Position numbers and translations under genes: made by a program
From: Treponema sp.
GTDB lineage: Bacteria; Spirochaetota; Spirochaetia; Treponematales; Breznakiellaceae
Assembly (NCBI GenBank): GCA_031256115.1
Contig: JAIRRF010000174.1
Coordinates: forward strand, 1-5,655
Direction of reading: 5' to 3'
DNA: 5,655 nucleotides
Shown: one piece after another, positions 1 to 5,655 of the stretch
Position numbering within the stretch: position 1 is the stretch's first letter
How the letters are laid out: each line of letters starts with the position of its first letter
Notes under the pieces: model-generated
What the model was told of the DNA's origin: nothing
Database searches by the model: none
The model's input: the letters and a program-made list of their open reading frames with translations, nothing else

Positions 1-666
1 AAGATAATGAAGGAAAAAGATAAATTCACTTTAATCACCGGTAAAATCGAAAAATTCCGTGTAGCTGTAGGAGGCGTCACCTCTGGTGTGACCAGAACTG
101 TACACCGTCAGAACCAGTATGTTTTGGCGGAAACCCTTGCCAAGGCCTGCGAAAAAGCCGCGGCAGACCAGAACAAAAAAGTTGCCTTTTCCATTGACGA
201 ACTGGACGAGTCGATCCTTGAAAACGGCCCCCGGCGGATCATAAAGGAAGTGTTGACCCAACTGGTACGAAACTCGGTTACCCATGGCATTGAACCACCC
301 CAGGATCGTACAACTGCGGGCAAGGACAGCCAGGGAACAATCAGGCTTTCCATAACCCGGGAAAACAGCCATATCCGAATAAAACTTTCCGACGACGGGA
401 AGGGGCTGGATTTTGGTAAAATCCGGGAAAAAGCCCTTAATCAAAAACTCCTTTCAACAGAAAAAGCAAATAACAAAAATCAATTATTTAAGGTGATCTT
501 TTTTCCTGGCTTTAGTACAGCCGATTCTACAGACCTTTACGCAGGCCGCGGCATAGGACTTAATTTGGTCCGGGAACGAATCAAAAGCCTCCAGGGTTCC
601 ATAAAGCTTTCCAATGAACCAGGGAAAGGCGCGACTTTTAACCTGCTCATCCCTGTTGGCCCATAA
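1..666 (+). CDS. CheA-like sensor histidine kinase, C-terminal ATPase domain (5' partial)
   Basis: The reading frame is already open at the window edge. The first ATG (position 7) has no room for a visible ribosome binding site, so this is probably the end of a larger kinase. Counting from that ATG, residues about 35-219 form a GHKL/HATPase domain of the CheA type: an N box LVRNSVTHGIE (residues 86-96, Asn89 as Mg-ATP ligand), a G1 box DDGKGLD (129-135), an F box FFPGFST (165-171), a G2 box GRGIGLNLV (180-188) and a closing GKGATF (207-211). The family uses this domain to bind ATP and phosphorylate a histidine in an HPt or dimerisation domain, which here would lie upstream. The protein ends right after the ATPase fold, so it lacks the CheW-like P5 domain of true CheA. 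It is therefore more likely a hybrid or multidomain sensor kinase with a CheA-style catalytic core. The input signal cannot be inferred. The 3' end overlaps the convergent transporter gene. Confidence 0.88.
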   Translation, partial: KIMKEKDKFTLITGKIEKFRVAVGGVTSGVTRTVHRQNQYVLAETLAKACEKAAADQNKKVAFSIDELDESILENGPRRIIKEVLTQLVRNSVTHGIEPPQDRTTAGKDSQGTIRLSITRENSHIRIKLSDDGKGLDFGKIREKALNQKLLSTEKANNKNQLFKVIFFPGFSTADSTDLYAGRGIGLNLVRERIKSLQGSIKLSNEPGKGATFNLLIPVGP

Positions 667-2047
667 ATTTTTTATAAGTTTTTTCATCCAGCGGATAAAA
701 CTGCACAAGGATTATTGCCACCAGAAAGACAATGGCCGGAATAGGCCCTATTATCAGCCGAATTGCAAATCGGGCCGACGGTATCTGAACGGCATTGGCA
801 ACGTAGCCTCCCATGTTAAGGATGAACCCCGATATAAATACCGATAAAGCGGTTCCGCATTTGGAAATAAAAGTCCACATACCGTAGTAAGCCCCTTCTT
901 TCCGTATGCCTGTATTAACCGCATCGAACTCCACCGTATCGGGGACCATGGCAAAGGGCGCAACATAACTGAATCCCACACCGATTCCGGCGTAAGCCAG
1001 AAGTCCCAGGAACCATTCCAGCGGCAGAAGATGGCCGATGGCGGAAACGGCAATGCAGGCACTGCCCATAACTGCAAAGCAGATCTGGTAGGTATGTTTT
1101 TTTCCGATCTTCTTTGATACCAGAACCGACACGGGAATAAAAACCATTGCTGTCAGCAGCAGCCCCATCATGGCAAGTACCGTCAAAGTCTCCCGAAGCG
1201 CCGCTTCGGCTGCCGCAGGATTCCCAACAAGCGGGAAAGTTCCCAACCGCATGACAAATTCTGTTGGATAGATATATTCAATATAATAGGCCAGTATACT
1301 TTGCAAAAAAGTAATCGCCGTCATATGAAGGGCATAGGTCATAAAGAGGATCACATAGGGCTTGTTGGTAAACACCGCTTTATAGGTAGAAAAAAAACTC
1401 TCTTTGGGTATGTCCTCCCGGCTGTGCTTTTTCTCTTTGGTGCCGAAAAAAGTAAGCAGGGTAACAAGAGCCATTACAGCCCCCAGTATAAGACCCATCA
1501 TGGACCAGCCATGCTTTTCTCCGCCAAAGGCTCCTGCCAGGGGCAGTACCGCAGCGGCCCCGGCGATCGTTCCAAAAACCGCACAGCCAAAACGGTAACC
1601 GTTTAATACACTCCGTTCATGGTAATCGTCGGTCAGTTCCGGTGTAAGGGAAGAATAGGGGACGTTGATCACCGTAGAGGCAGTATTTACCAGCATTAAA
1701 GCCACGGTAGCCCAGAGTATTAATAATACCTGGCCGGATATAGCCGGAGCGGTAAAAAAGAACCATAAGGTCAGCATCATGGGGATTGCCCCGATAAGAA
1801 GGTATGGCCGCCGCCTGCCTAGGCGGGTAATCGTTCTGTCGGAGATAAAACCCATCATCGGGTCTGTAACCGCATCCCAGGCCTTGCCGATCATTACCGC
1901 CGCACCTGCCATTGCCGCTGCGAGGCCTGCCACATCGGTCAGGTATTTAAGGCACCAGAAACCCATAAGGGTAAACAGCATATTTCCCCCCAGGTCAAAG
2001 ATGCCAAAGCCCAGTTTTTGTCCTACGCTTAATTTTTTCTGCGCCAT
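647..2047 (-). CDS. GPH-family (MelB/YicJ-like) cation:sugar symporter, MFS superfamily
   Basis: This is a 466-residue, very hydrophobic protein with about 12 predicted membrane helices, the usual length for the glycoside-pentoside-hexuronide:cation symporters (TC 2.A.2). The family hallmark is clear: helix II carries KAWDAVTDPMMG (residues 55-66; Asp58 and Asp62 align with the cation-site Asp55 and Asp59 of E. coli MelB), followed by the cytoplasmic loop LGRRRPYLLIG (76-86). The helix IV motif NVPYSSL (128-134) has Asn where MelB has Asp124; as I recall, Asn is usual in other family members. Lys396 in helix XI matches MelB Lys377. The family imports glycosides, pentosides or hexuronides with Na+ or H+; the substrate cannot be told from sequence. 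Residues about 258-285 make a longer VII-VIII loop than in MelB. The start is supported by GGAGG six bases upstream. It stands alone, transcribed away from purB and converging on the kinase gene, so it is probably monocistronic. Confidence 0.92.
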   Translation of the reverse strand: MAQKKLSVGQKLGFGIFDLGGNMLFTLMGFWCLKYLTDVAGLAAAMAGAAVMIGKAWDAVTDPMMGFISDRTITRLGRRRPYLLIGAIPMMLTLWFFFTAPAISGQVLLILWATVALMLVNTASTVINVPYSSLTPELTDDYHERSVLNGYRFGCAVFGTIAGAAAVLPLAGAFGGEKHGWSMMGLILGAVMALVTLLTFFGTKEKKHSREDIPKESFFSTYKAVFTNKPYVILFMTYALHMTAITFLQSILAYYIEYIYPTEFVMRLGTFPLVGNPAAAEAALRETLTVLAMMGLLLTAMVFIPVSVLVSKKIGKKHTYQICFAVMGSACIAVSAIGHLLPLEWFLGLLAYAGIGVGFSYVAPFAMVPDTVEFDAVNTGIRKEGAYYGMWTFISKCGTALSVFISGFILNMGGYVANAVQIPSARFAIRLIIGPIPAIVFLVAIILVQFYPLDEKTYKKFMGQQG

Positions 2048-2053
2048 TCCCCG

Positions 2054-2058
2054 CCTCC
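2054..2058 (-). promoter_or_regulatory. Ribosome binding site of the GPH transporter
   Basis: On the minus strand GGAGG lies six bases before the ATG at 2047, an ideal Shine-Dalgarno spacing. It supports that start codon for the transporter. Confidence 0.75.
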
Positions 2059-2068
2059 GTCCGGCATA

Positions 2069-2091
2069 AGTATAGCCTTTTTACCGCTGGA
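2069..2091 (-). promoter_or_regulatory. Possible sigma-70-type promoter (-10 element) for the transporter
   Basis: Read on the minus strand, TATACT (2074-2069) matches five of six bases of the TATAAT consensus. It would start transcription near 2062, leaving a short leader of about 15 bases that contains the GGAGG ribosome binding site. The -35 region is poor: TTTTTG lies 17 bases upstream and has only its first two bases in common with TTGACA. An alternative TTGTCC would leave too short a spacer of 14 bases. The call rests mainly on the -10 match and on its position in the only divergent gap of the window. Confidence 0.3.
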
Positions 2092-2121
2092 CAAAAACCC
2101 TTCCTTGTGTCATGCTCCGGT

Positions 2122-3636
2122 ATGGAGACCAGAGATGTTTTCCGCAACCTTTCCCCGATAGATCACCGTTATTCCCTTTCCGAAAAAGCAGTTTTTGACG
2201 CCCTTGTTCCCTGGCTTTCCGAAGAAGGATCCCTTAGGGCCTGCGCCAGGGCAGAAATTGCCCTGATAAAAGCCCACCTTGCCTTGCGGGAGAATTGCCC
2301 TCCGGGGGAACTTCAAAAAGCACTTTTGGAAACTTTGGAGAAAGTCGGCACATCGGTAATGCCGGAAGAAGTTTATGCGGAAGAAGAAAAAACCCGCCAT
2401 AATATCCGGGCTTTGGTAAATGTACTTAAACAAAAGGTTCCGCCCGAATTTGCACCCCTGGTTCATCTGGGTGCGGCCAGTGTTGATATTTTGGACAGTT
2501 CCCTGGCATACCGGATGAAAGGCTGCTGCCGGGAAGTGGTGCTTCCGGCCCTGCGAAAACTGGAAATCCTCCTCTGTAATTTTGCCGAGGCCGAAACGGA
2601 AACAGTTCAGGTTGGCCGTACCCACGGTCAGCATGCGGTGCCCATTACCCTTGGTTTTGCCCTGGCCGAATATGTTTCCCGGCTGGGTAAGTCGATCCTG
2701 GAAATTGAACGCGTTTCGGCCCAGCTAAAGGGTAAACTTGCCGGAGCGGTGGGAGCCTATAATGCATTATGCTTAATAGTCCGGGATCCGGAAGAACTGG
2801 AGCGACTCTATCTGGCAGAGCTGGGACTGGAACCCTCGGAACATTCAACCCAGCTTGTGGAGCCTGAATACCTGCTCCGGCTCCTTTTGGAGTACAACAC
2901 CGCCTTTGGAATCATTGCAAATCTTGCCGACGATCTCCGCAACCTCCAGCGGACAGAAATAGCGGAACTCAGCGAAGGCTTTGAGGCCGATCAGGTGGGA
3001 TCCTCCACTATGCCTCAAAAACGAAACCCCTGGAATTCGGAGCATGTCAAGAGCCTCTGGAAAGCTTTTATGCCCAGAGTACTTACTTTTTATATGGATC
3101 AAATAAGCGAACACCAGCGGGATCTTTCCAATTCCGCCAGCCAGCGATTTATTGCCGATTATGTTACGGGGTTCTGCCTTGCCATTAACCGTATGACCCG
3201 GATAATAGAAAGTCTTGGTGTAGACCGGGAGAAGTGTCTGGCCAATCTACGCAGCAGCAACGGCGGAATTCCCGGTGCTGTTATGGCCGAACCGGCTTAT
3301 ATACTCCTTGCCGGGTCAGGTATTTCCGGAGCCCATGAAGTAATCCGGAAGATAACCCTTGCGGCAGAAAAAGACGGAATTTCATTTGTCGATGCTTTGG
3401 CTGCGGAAAAGGAAGTAATGCAACGCATCGGGGAACAGCTTATAAAGCAGGGCCTTGTTCCGGAAGATTTAATGAATCCGGGTAATTTAAAGAATCTGAA
3501 AGATTCTGAAGTTGCCGCCCTGGCGTTTTTCAACAAGCCCGAAAATTACCTTGGACTGGCAGTAAAGAAGACAAAGGAATTGGCCGCTAAATACCGTATG
3601 TTAATGAAAGAAAAGGAGAATGAAGATGCAATTTGA
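2122..3636 (+). CDS. purB: Adenylosuccinate lyase
   Basis: PurB cleaves adenylosuccinate to AMP and fumarate, and SAICAR to AICAR and fumarate, in the cytoplasm, normally as a homotetramer. Counting from the ATG at 2122, the protein has 504 residues, longer than the common 430-475. Family landmarks appear in order: the N-terminal SPIDHRYSL (residues 11-19), TRHNIRAL (91-98, with the conserved His93), HLGAASVDILD (115-125), the general-acid loop GRTHGQHA (165-172, His168), the flexible signature loop GSSTMPQKRNP (293-303, containing the catalytic serine) and EHQRDLSNSASQR (330-342). The last two differ from the usual GSSAMPYKRNP and RDISHSS types, so another fumarase-superfamily lyase is conceivable, but the N-terminus and the overlap with guaB favour PurB. 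The start is uncertain: an in-frame GTG at 2107 would add five residues, and neither start has a Shine-Dalgarno sequence. ATG 2122 gives an N-terminus like those of homologues. Confidence 0.88.
   Translation: METRDVFRNLSPIDHRYSLSEKAVFDALVPWLSEEGSLRACARAEIALIKAHLALRENCPPGELQKALLETLEKVGTSVMPEEVYAEEEKTRHNIRALVNVLKQKVPPEFAPLVHLGAASVDILDSSLAYRMKGCCREVVLPALRKLEILLCNFAEAETETVQVGRTHGQHAVPITLGFALAEYVSRLGKSILEIERVSAQLKGKLAGAVGAYNALCLIVRDPEELERLYLAELGLEPSEHSTQLVEPEYLLRLLLEYNTAFGIIANLADDLRNLQRTEIAELSEGFEADQVGSSTMPQKRNPWNSEHVKSLWKAFMPRVLTFYMDQISEHQRDLSNSASQRFIADYVTGFCLAINRMTRIIESLGVDREKCLANLRSSNGGIPGAVMAEPAYILLAGSGISGAHEVIRKITLAAEKDGISFVDALAAEKEVMQRIGEQLIKQGLVPEDLMNPGNLKNLKDSEVAALAFFNKPENYLGLAVKKTKELAAKYRMLMKEKENEDAI
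3613..3618 (+). promoter_or_regulatory. Ribosome binding site deciding the guaB start
   Basis: AAGGAG lies inside the 3' end of purB, with two in-frame ATGs after it. ATG 3620 is only one base away, too close for initiation. ATG 3626 is seven bases away, the optimal distance. This favours 3626 as the guaB start and implies translational coupling to purB. Confidence 0.75.
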
Positions 3637-5065
3637 AGAGGCCCTGGCCTATGACGACGTGCTGTTACTGCCGGGATACAGTGATGTGCTTCCCCGGGAC
3701 TGTGATATTACAACGACCCTTTGCGGCGGGATTAAATTGAACATACCGGTTATTTCCAGCGCCATGGATACGGTAACTGAAGAAAAGCTGGCCATCGCCT
3801 TGGCCCTGGAGGGGGGAGCGGGAGTAATCCACCGCAGCCTGAATCCGGAGGACCAGGCCCAACAGGCGGCCAATGTAAAACGTTTTCTTAACTGGATAAT
3901 TGCATCGCCGGTAACCGTTGGAGAAGACGCAACCATAAAAGATGTAAAACTAGTAATGGAACGTTTTAATGTTTCCGGTATGCCGGTCCTTGATGCAAAT
4001 GAACATCTTATGGGGATCATCACCAACAGGGATCTGCGGTTTTGCCGGGACGATACGCTGCCGGTAACGGAGGTGATGACCAAAAACCCGATAGTGGTCC
4101 AGGGCAAACCTACCACCGCCGAAGCCAGGGAAAAATTCGACAAACACCGGATCGAAAAACTTCCCGTGGTGGACGGAGACGGACGGTTTAAAGGGCTTAT
4201 TACCGTAAAGGACATGGAAAAACACGCCCTTTTCCCCCATGCGGCCGCCGATAAAAGCGGCAGACTTATTGTTGGGGCGGCGGTTTCTCCCCAGGACTAT
4301 AAAGCCCGTGTGCCCCTTTTAAAGAAAGCAATGGTTGATTTTGTAGTGCTGGATACCGCCCATGGGGATACCAGGAATGTAATGGATGCTGTAACGGATA
4401 TTAAAAAAAAGTATGAGATTCCTGTCATCGGGGGCAATGTAGCCCGGAAAGACGGAACCCGCCGGCTTATTGACGCAGGGGCGGATGCCATTAAAGTGGG
4501 GATAGGCCCCGGATCGATCTGTACTACCAGAATTGTGGCCGGTATCGGCGTGCCACAGTTCAGCGCCGTCTGGGACTGCGCCGAGGAAGCCGCCAAAAAC
4601 GGCATCCCCGTAATCGCCGACGGGGGCATTACTTTTTCCGGGGACATTTCCAAAGCCATAGGAGCCGGAGCCAGCGCCGTGATGATAGGCAGTTTGTATG
4701 CGGGTTTAAAAGAAGCGCCGGGCAGGGAGATCCTCTATGACGGCAGAATCTACAAGGAATACCGGGGCATGGGCAGCCTGGGTGCAATCAGCGACGGCGG
4801 CGGGGATCGTTATCAAATCGGCAAGGACGAAAAACCTGTGCCCGAGGGAATCGAGGGCCGGGTACCCTATAAGGGGGAATTAAAAAGTTACCTGTTCCAA
4901 TTGATTTCGGGGCTCCGCAAAGGAATGGGTTACTGCGGCTGCAAAAGTATCGAAGAACTGAAGCAGTACCGGCAATTTGTCAAGATTACCGCCGCGGGCT
5001 GGCGCGAAAGCCATGCCCACGATGTAACCATCACCCAGGAAACGCCGAACTACAGCAGAAGTTAA
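3626..5065 (+). CDS. guaB: Inosine-5'-monophosphate dehydrogenase
   Basis: GuaB oxidises IMP to XMP with NAD+, the committed step of GMP synthesis. From the chosen start it has 479 residues, normal for bacterial enzymes, and the whole barrel is present. Residues 1-92 and 203-479 form the TIM barrel. Two CBS domains, about 93-146 and 150-202, are inserted in it and typically bind regulatory adenine or guanine nucleotides. Visible motifs are [15 protein letters not shown] (9-23), the NAD-site DTAHG (243-247), GGNVA (269-273), the active-site loop [11 protein letters not shown] (292-302, catalytic Cys299), [11 protein letters not shown] (330-340), YRGMGSLGA (379-387) and the flap [11 protein letters not shown] (407-417, catalytic Arg411). 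The C-terminus [16 protein letters not shown] is also typical. DTAHG is followed by Asp-Thr where many bacterial enzymes have His-Ser. The first 11 bases overlap the end of purB, so the two branches from IMP are probably expressed together. An upstream ATG at 3620 is possible but poorly spaced from the ribosome binding site. Confidence 0.97.
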   Translation: MQFEEALAYDDVLLLPGYSDVLPRDCDITTTLCGGIKLNIPVISSAMDTVTEEKLAIALALEGGAGVIHRSLNPEDQAQQAANVKRFLNWIIASPVTVGEDATIKDVKLVMERFNVSGMPVLDANEHLMGIITNRDLRFCRDDTLPVTEVMTKNPIVVQGKPTTAEAREKFDKHRIEKLPVVDGDGRFKGLITVKDMEKHALFPHAAADKSGRLIVGAAVSPQDYKARVPLLKKAMVDFVVLDTAHGDTRNVMDAVTDIKKKYEIPVIGGNVARKDGTRRLIDAGADAIKVGIGPGSICTTRIVAGIGVPQFSAVWDCAEEAAKNGIPVIADGGITFSGDISKAIGAGASAVMIGSLYAGLKEAPGREILYDGRIYKEYRGMGSLGAISDGGGDRYQIGKDEKPVPEGIEGRVPYKGELKSYLFQLISGLRKGMGYCGCKSIEELKQYRQFVKITAAGWRESHAHDVTITQETPNYSRS

Positions 5066-5073
5066 GCGTAATT

Positions 5074-5463
5074 ATGAACCAGGCTATTATTGCCGACATG
5101 ATTACAGCAATTCACTTTGGATATGTCATATTCGTTGTTTTCGGATTGTTGGTAATCCTGCTCGGCGGCGCTTTGCGATGGCATTTTATCCGGAATTTTT
5201 GGTTCCGGGCAGTTCATCTGACAATGATCCTGATCGTTGTTTTTGAAGCCGTGTCAGGAATTTCTTGCCCGTTAACAGTTTGGGAATACAAACTCCGTAT
5301 CGCGGCAGGACAGCAAAATGCCGCCGATGTGTCATTCATTGCCCGGTTAATTCATCAATTGATATTTTTCGAGTTTCCGCCAATTGTATTTACAATCGGC
5401 TATTGCATCTTCGGGACGGCGGTTCTTTTGTCCTGGTTTCTGATTCCACCCGCAAAGATTTAG
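5074..5463 (+). CDS. DUF2784-type small membrane protein
   Basis: This is a 129-residue protein with about four hydrophobic segments: roughly residues 8-32, 43-64, 88-101 and 104-125. The layout and motifs match what I recall of DUF2784: an N-terminal ADMITAIHFGYVIFVVFG stretch, then a second helix ending in ISCPLTVWEYKLR (63-75), where CPLT followed by Glu and Leu-Arg is the family signature. His14, His48, Glu58, Cys65 and His94 lie in or near membrane segments and could matter for binding a cofactor, but that is speculation; the family has no established function that I know of. The gene begins eight bases after the guaB stop with no clear Shine-Dalgarno sequence, so it may be translated by coupling or read-through from guaB. 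Its stop codon interlocks with that of the convergent gene on its right. Confidence 0.8.
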   Translation: MNQAIIADMITAIHFGYVIFVVFGLLVILLGGALRWHFIRNFWFRAVHLTMILIVVFEAVSGISCPLTVWEYKLRIAAGQQNAADVSFIARLIHQLIFFEFPPIVFTIGYCIFGTAVLLSWFLIPPAKI

Positions 5464-5655
5464 TTCTTTGCTTTCTTTTTCCAGTCGGCATTTATCCGGG
5501 ATTGCTCATCACTGCTGATATTGGCTGTTTTAACCGGGCCGCCGTGTGCGCCTGCCTGATGCTTTATATGATGTGCGGGAAGTCTGTCGCAAATTTCCTG
5601 CAGCTTATGTGCTACCATATTGTATTGCCCGGATACGACCATATCCTTTGCATAC
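5460..5655 (-). CDS. Unrecognised protein, C-terminal part (5' partial)
   Basis: A reading frame on the minus strand runs in from the right window edge and ends with TAA at 5462-5460. There are about 64 visible residues. An ATG at 5642 exists, but the frame stays open upstream of it and no ribosome binding site precedes it (only AAAGGA directly abutting), so the gene probably continues beyond the window. The visible part is hydrophilic. It has a likely helix around YNMVAHKLQEICDRL, a histidine-rich stretch AHHIKHQAGAHGG that could coordinate metal or phosphate, and a lysine-rich end WKKKAKN. There is no signal peptide or membrane segment in view. I do not recognise the family. Amino-acid composition looks like real protein, and its end fits exactly against the neighbouring gene, which supports it being genuine. 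Confidence 0.55.
   Translation of the reverse strand, partial: YAKDMVVSGQYNMVAHKLQEICDRLPAHHIKHQAGAHGGPVKTANISSDEQSRINADWKKKAKN

Noticed and set aside
1811..1826. Perfect inverted repeat CCGCCT-gcct-AGGCGG
   Set aside because: It encodes the conserved Gly-Arg-Arg-Arg-Pro loop of the transporter, sits mid-gene and has no T-run, so it is neither a terminator nor a likely operator.
1665..2069. Plus-strand open frame opposite the transporter start (134 codons)
   Set aside because: It is antisense to the conserved GPH helix II region. Its Pro-, Arg- and Ile-rich translation looks like a frame artefact, and I see no ribosome binding site for it.
2048..2121. Purine riboswitch or PurR-type operator upstream of purB
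   Set aside because: The gap is too short for a purine riboswitch aptamer with an expression platform, and I see no clear palindromic operator.
2110..2634. Minus-strand open frame opposite the start of purB (174 codons)
   Set aside because: It is a shadow of purB: Phe- and Gly-rich with no recognisable motif.
3649..4215. Long minus-strand open frame opposite guaB (188 codons)
   Set aside because: It lies wholly within the strongly supported guaB gene, its Ser- and Thr-rich translation resembles no family I know, and it looks like a by-product of codon bias on the sense strand.
5464..5484. T-rich run after the DUF2784 stop, considered as a terminator
   Set aside because: No stable hairpin precedes it, and the bases encode the lysine-rich C-terminus of the minus-strand gene.

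Overview
The window looks like an ordinary stretch of bacterial chromosome, most likely from a spirochaete of the Treponema group. This rests on recalled resemblance: the CheA-like kinase tail at the left edge has the composition and motif spacing I associate with treponemal sensor kinases. No rRNA or other firm taxonomic marker is present. Genes are densely packed and base composition looks even throughout. I see no mobile element, CRISPR array, tRNA, rRNA or long repeat.

Layout from left to right. (1) Positions 1-666, plus strand: the C-terminal ATPase domain of a histidine kinase whose N-terminal part lies outside the window. (2) Positions 647-2047, minus strand: a full-length sugar-type symporter of the GPH family, converging on the kinase and overlapping its 3' end by 20 bp. 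(3) Positions 2048-2121: a short divergent intergenic region that must hold the promoters for the transporter and for the purine genes. (4) Positions 2122-5463, plus strand: a tight cluster of purB (adenylosuccinate lyase), guaB (IMP dehydrogenase; overlaps purB by 11 bp) and a small DUF2784-type membrane protein 8 bp further on. (5) Positions 5460-5655, minus strand: the C-terminal part of an unrecognised protein, whose stop codon interlocks with that of the DUF2784 gene.

The functional core is purB-guaB. IMP is the branch point of purine nucleotide synthesis: PurB completes the branch to AMP (and also acts earlier in de novo synthesis), and GuaB opens the branch to GMP. Overlapping genes suggest co-transcription and translational coupling, giving balanced output of the two branches. 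Neither the transporter nor the kinase has a sequence-based link to purine metabolism.

I found no convincing evidence of a novel system. The points worth a second look are modest: an ASL with non-standard signature loops and an unclear start, a kinase ATPase domain lacking the CheA regulatory domain, a DUF2784 protein riding in a purine operon, an insertion in the transporter's central region, and the unidentified histidine-rich tail at the right edge.
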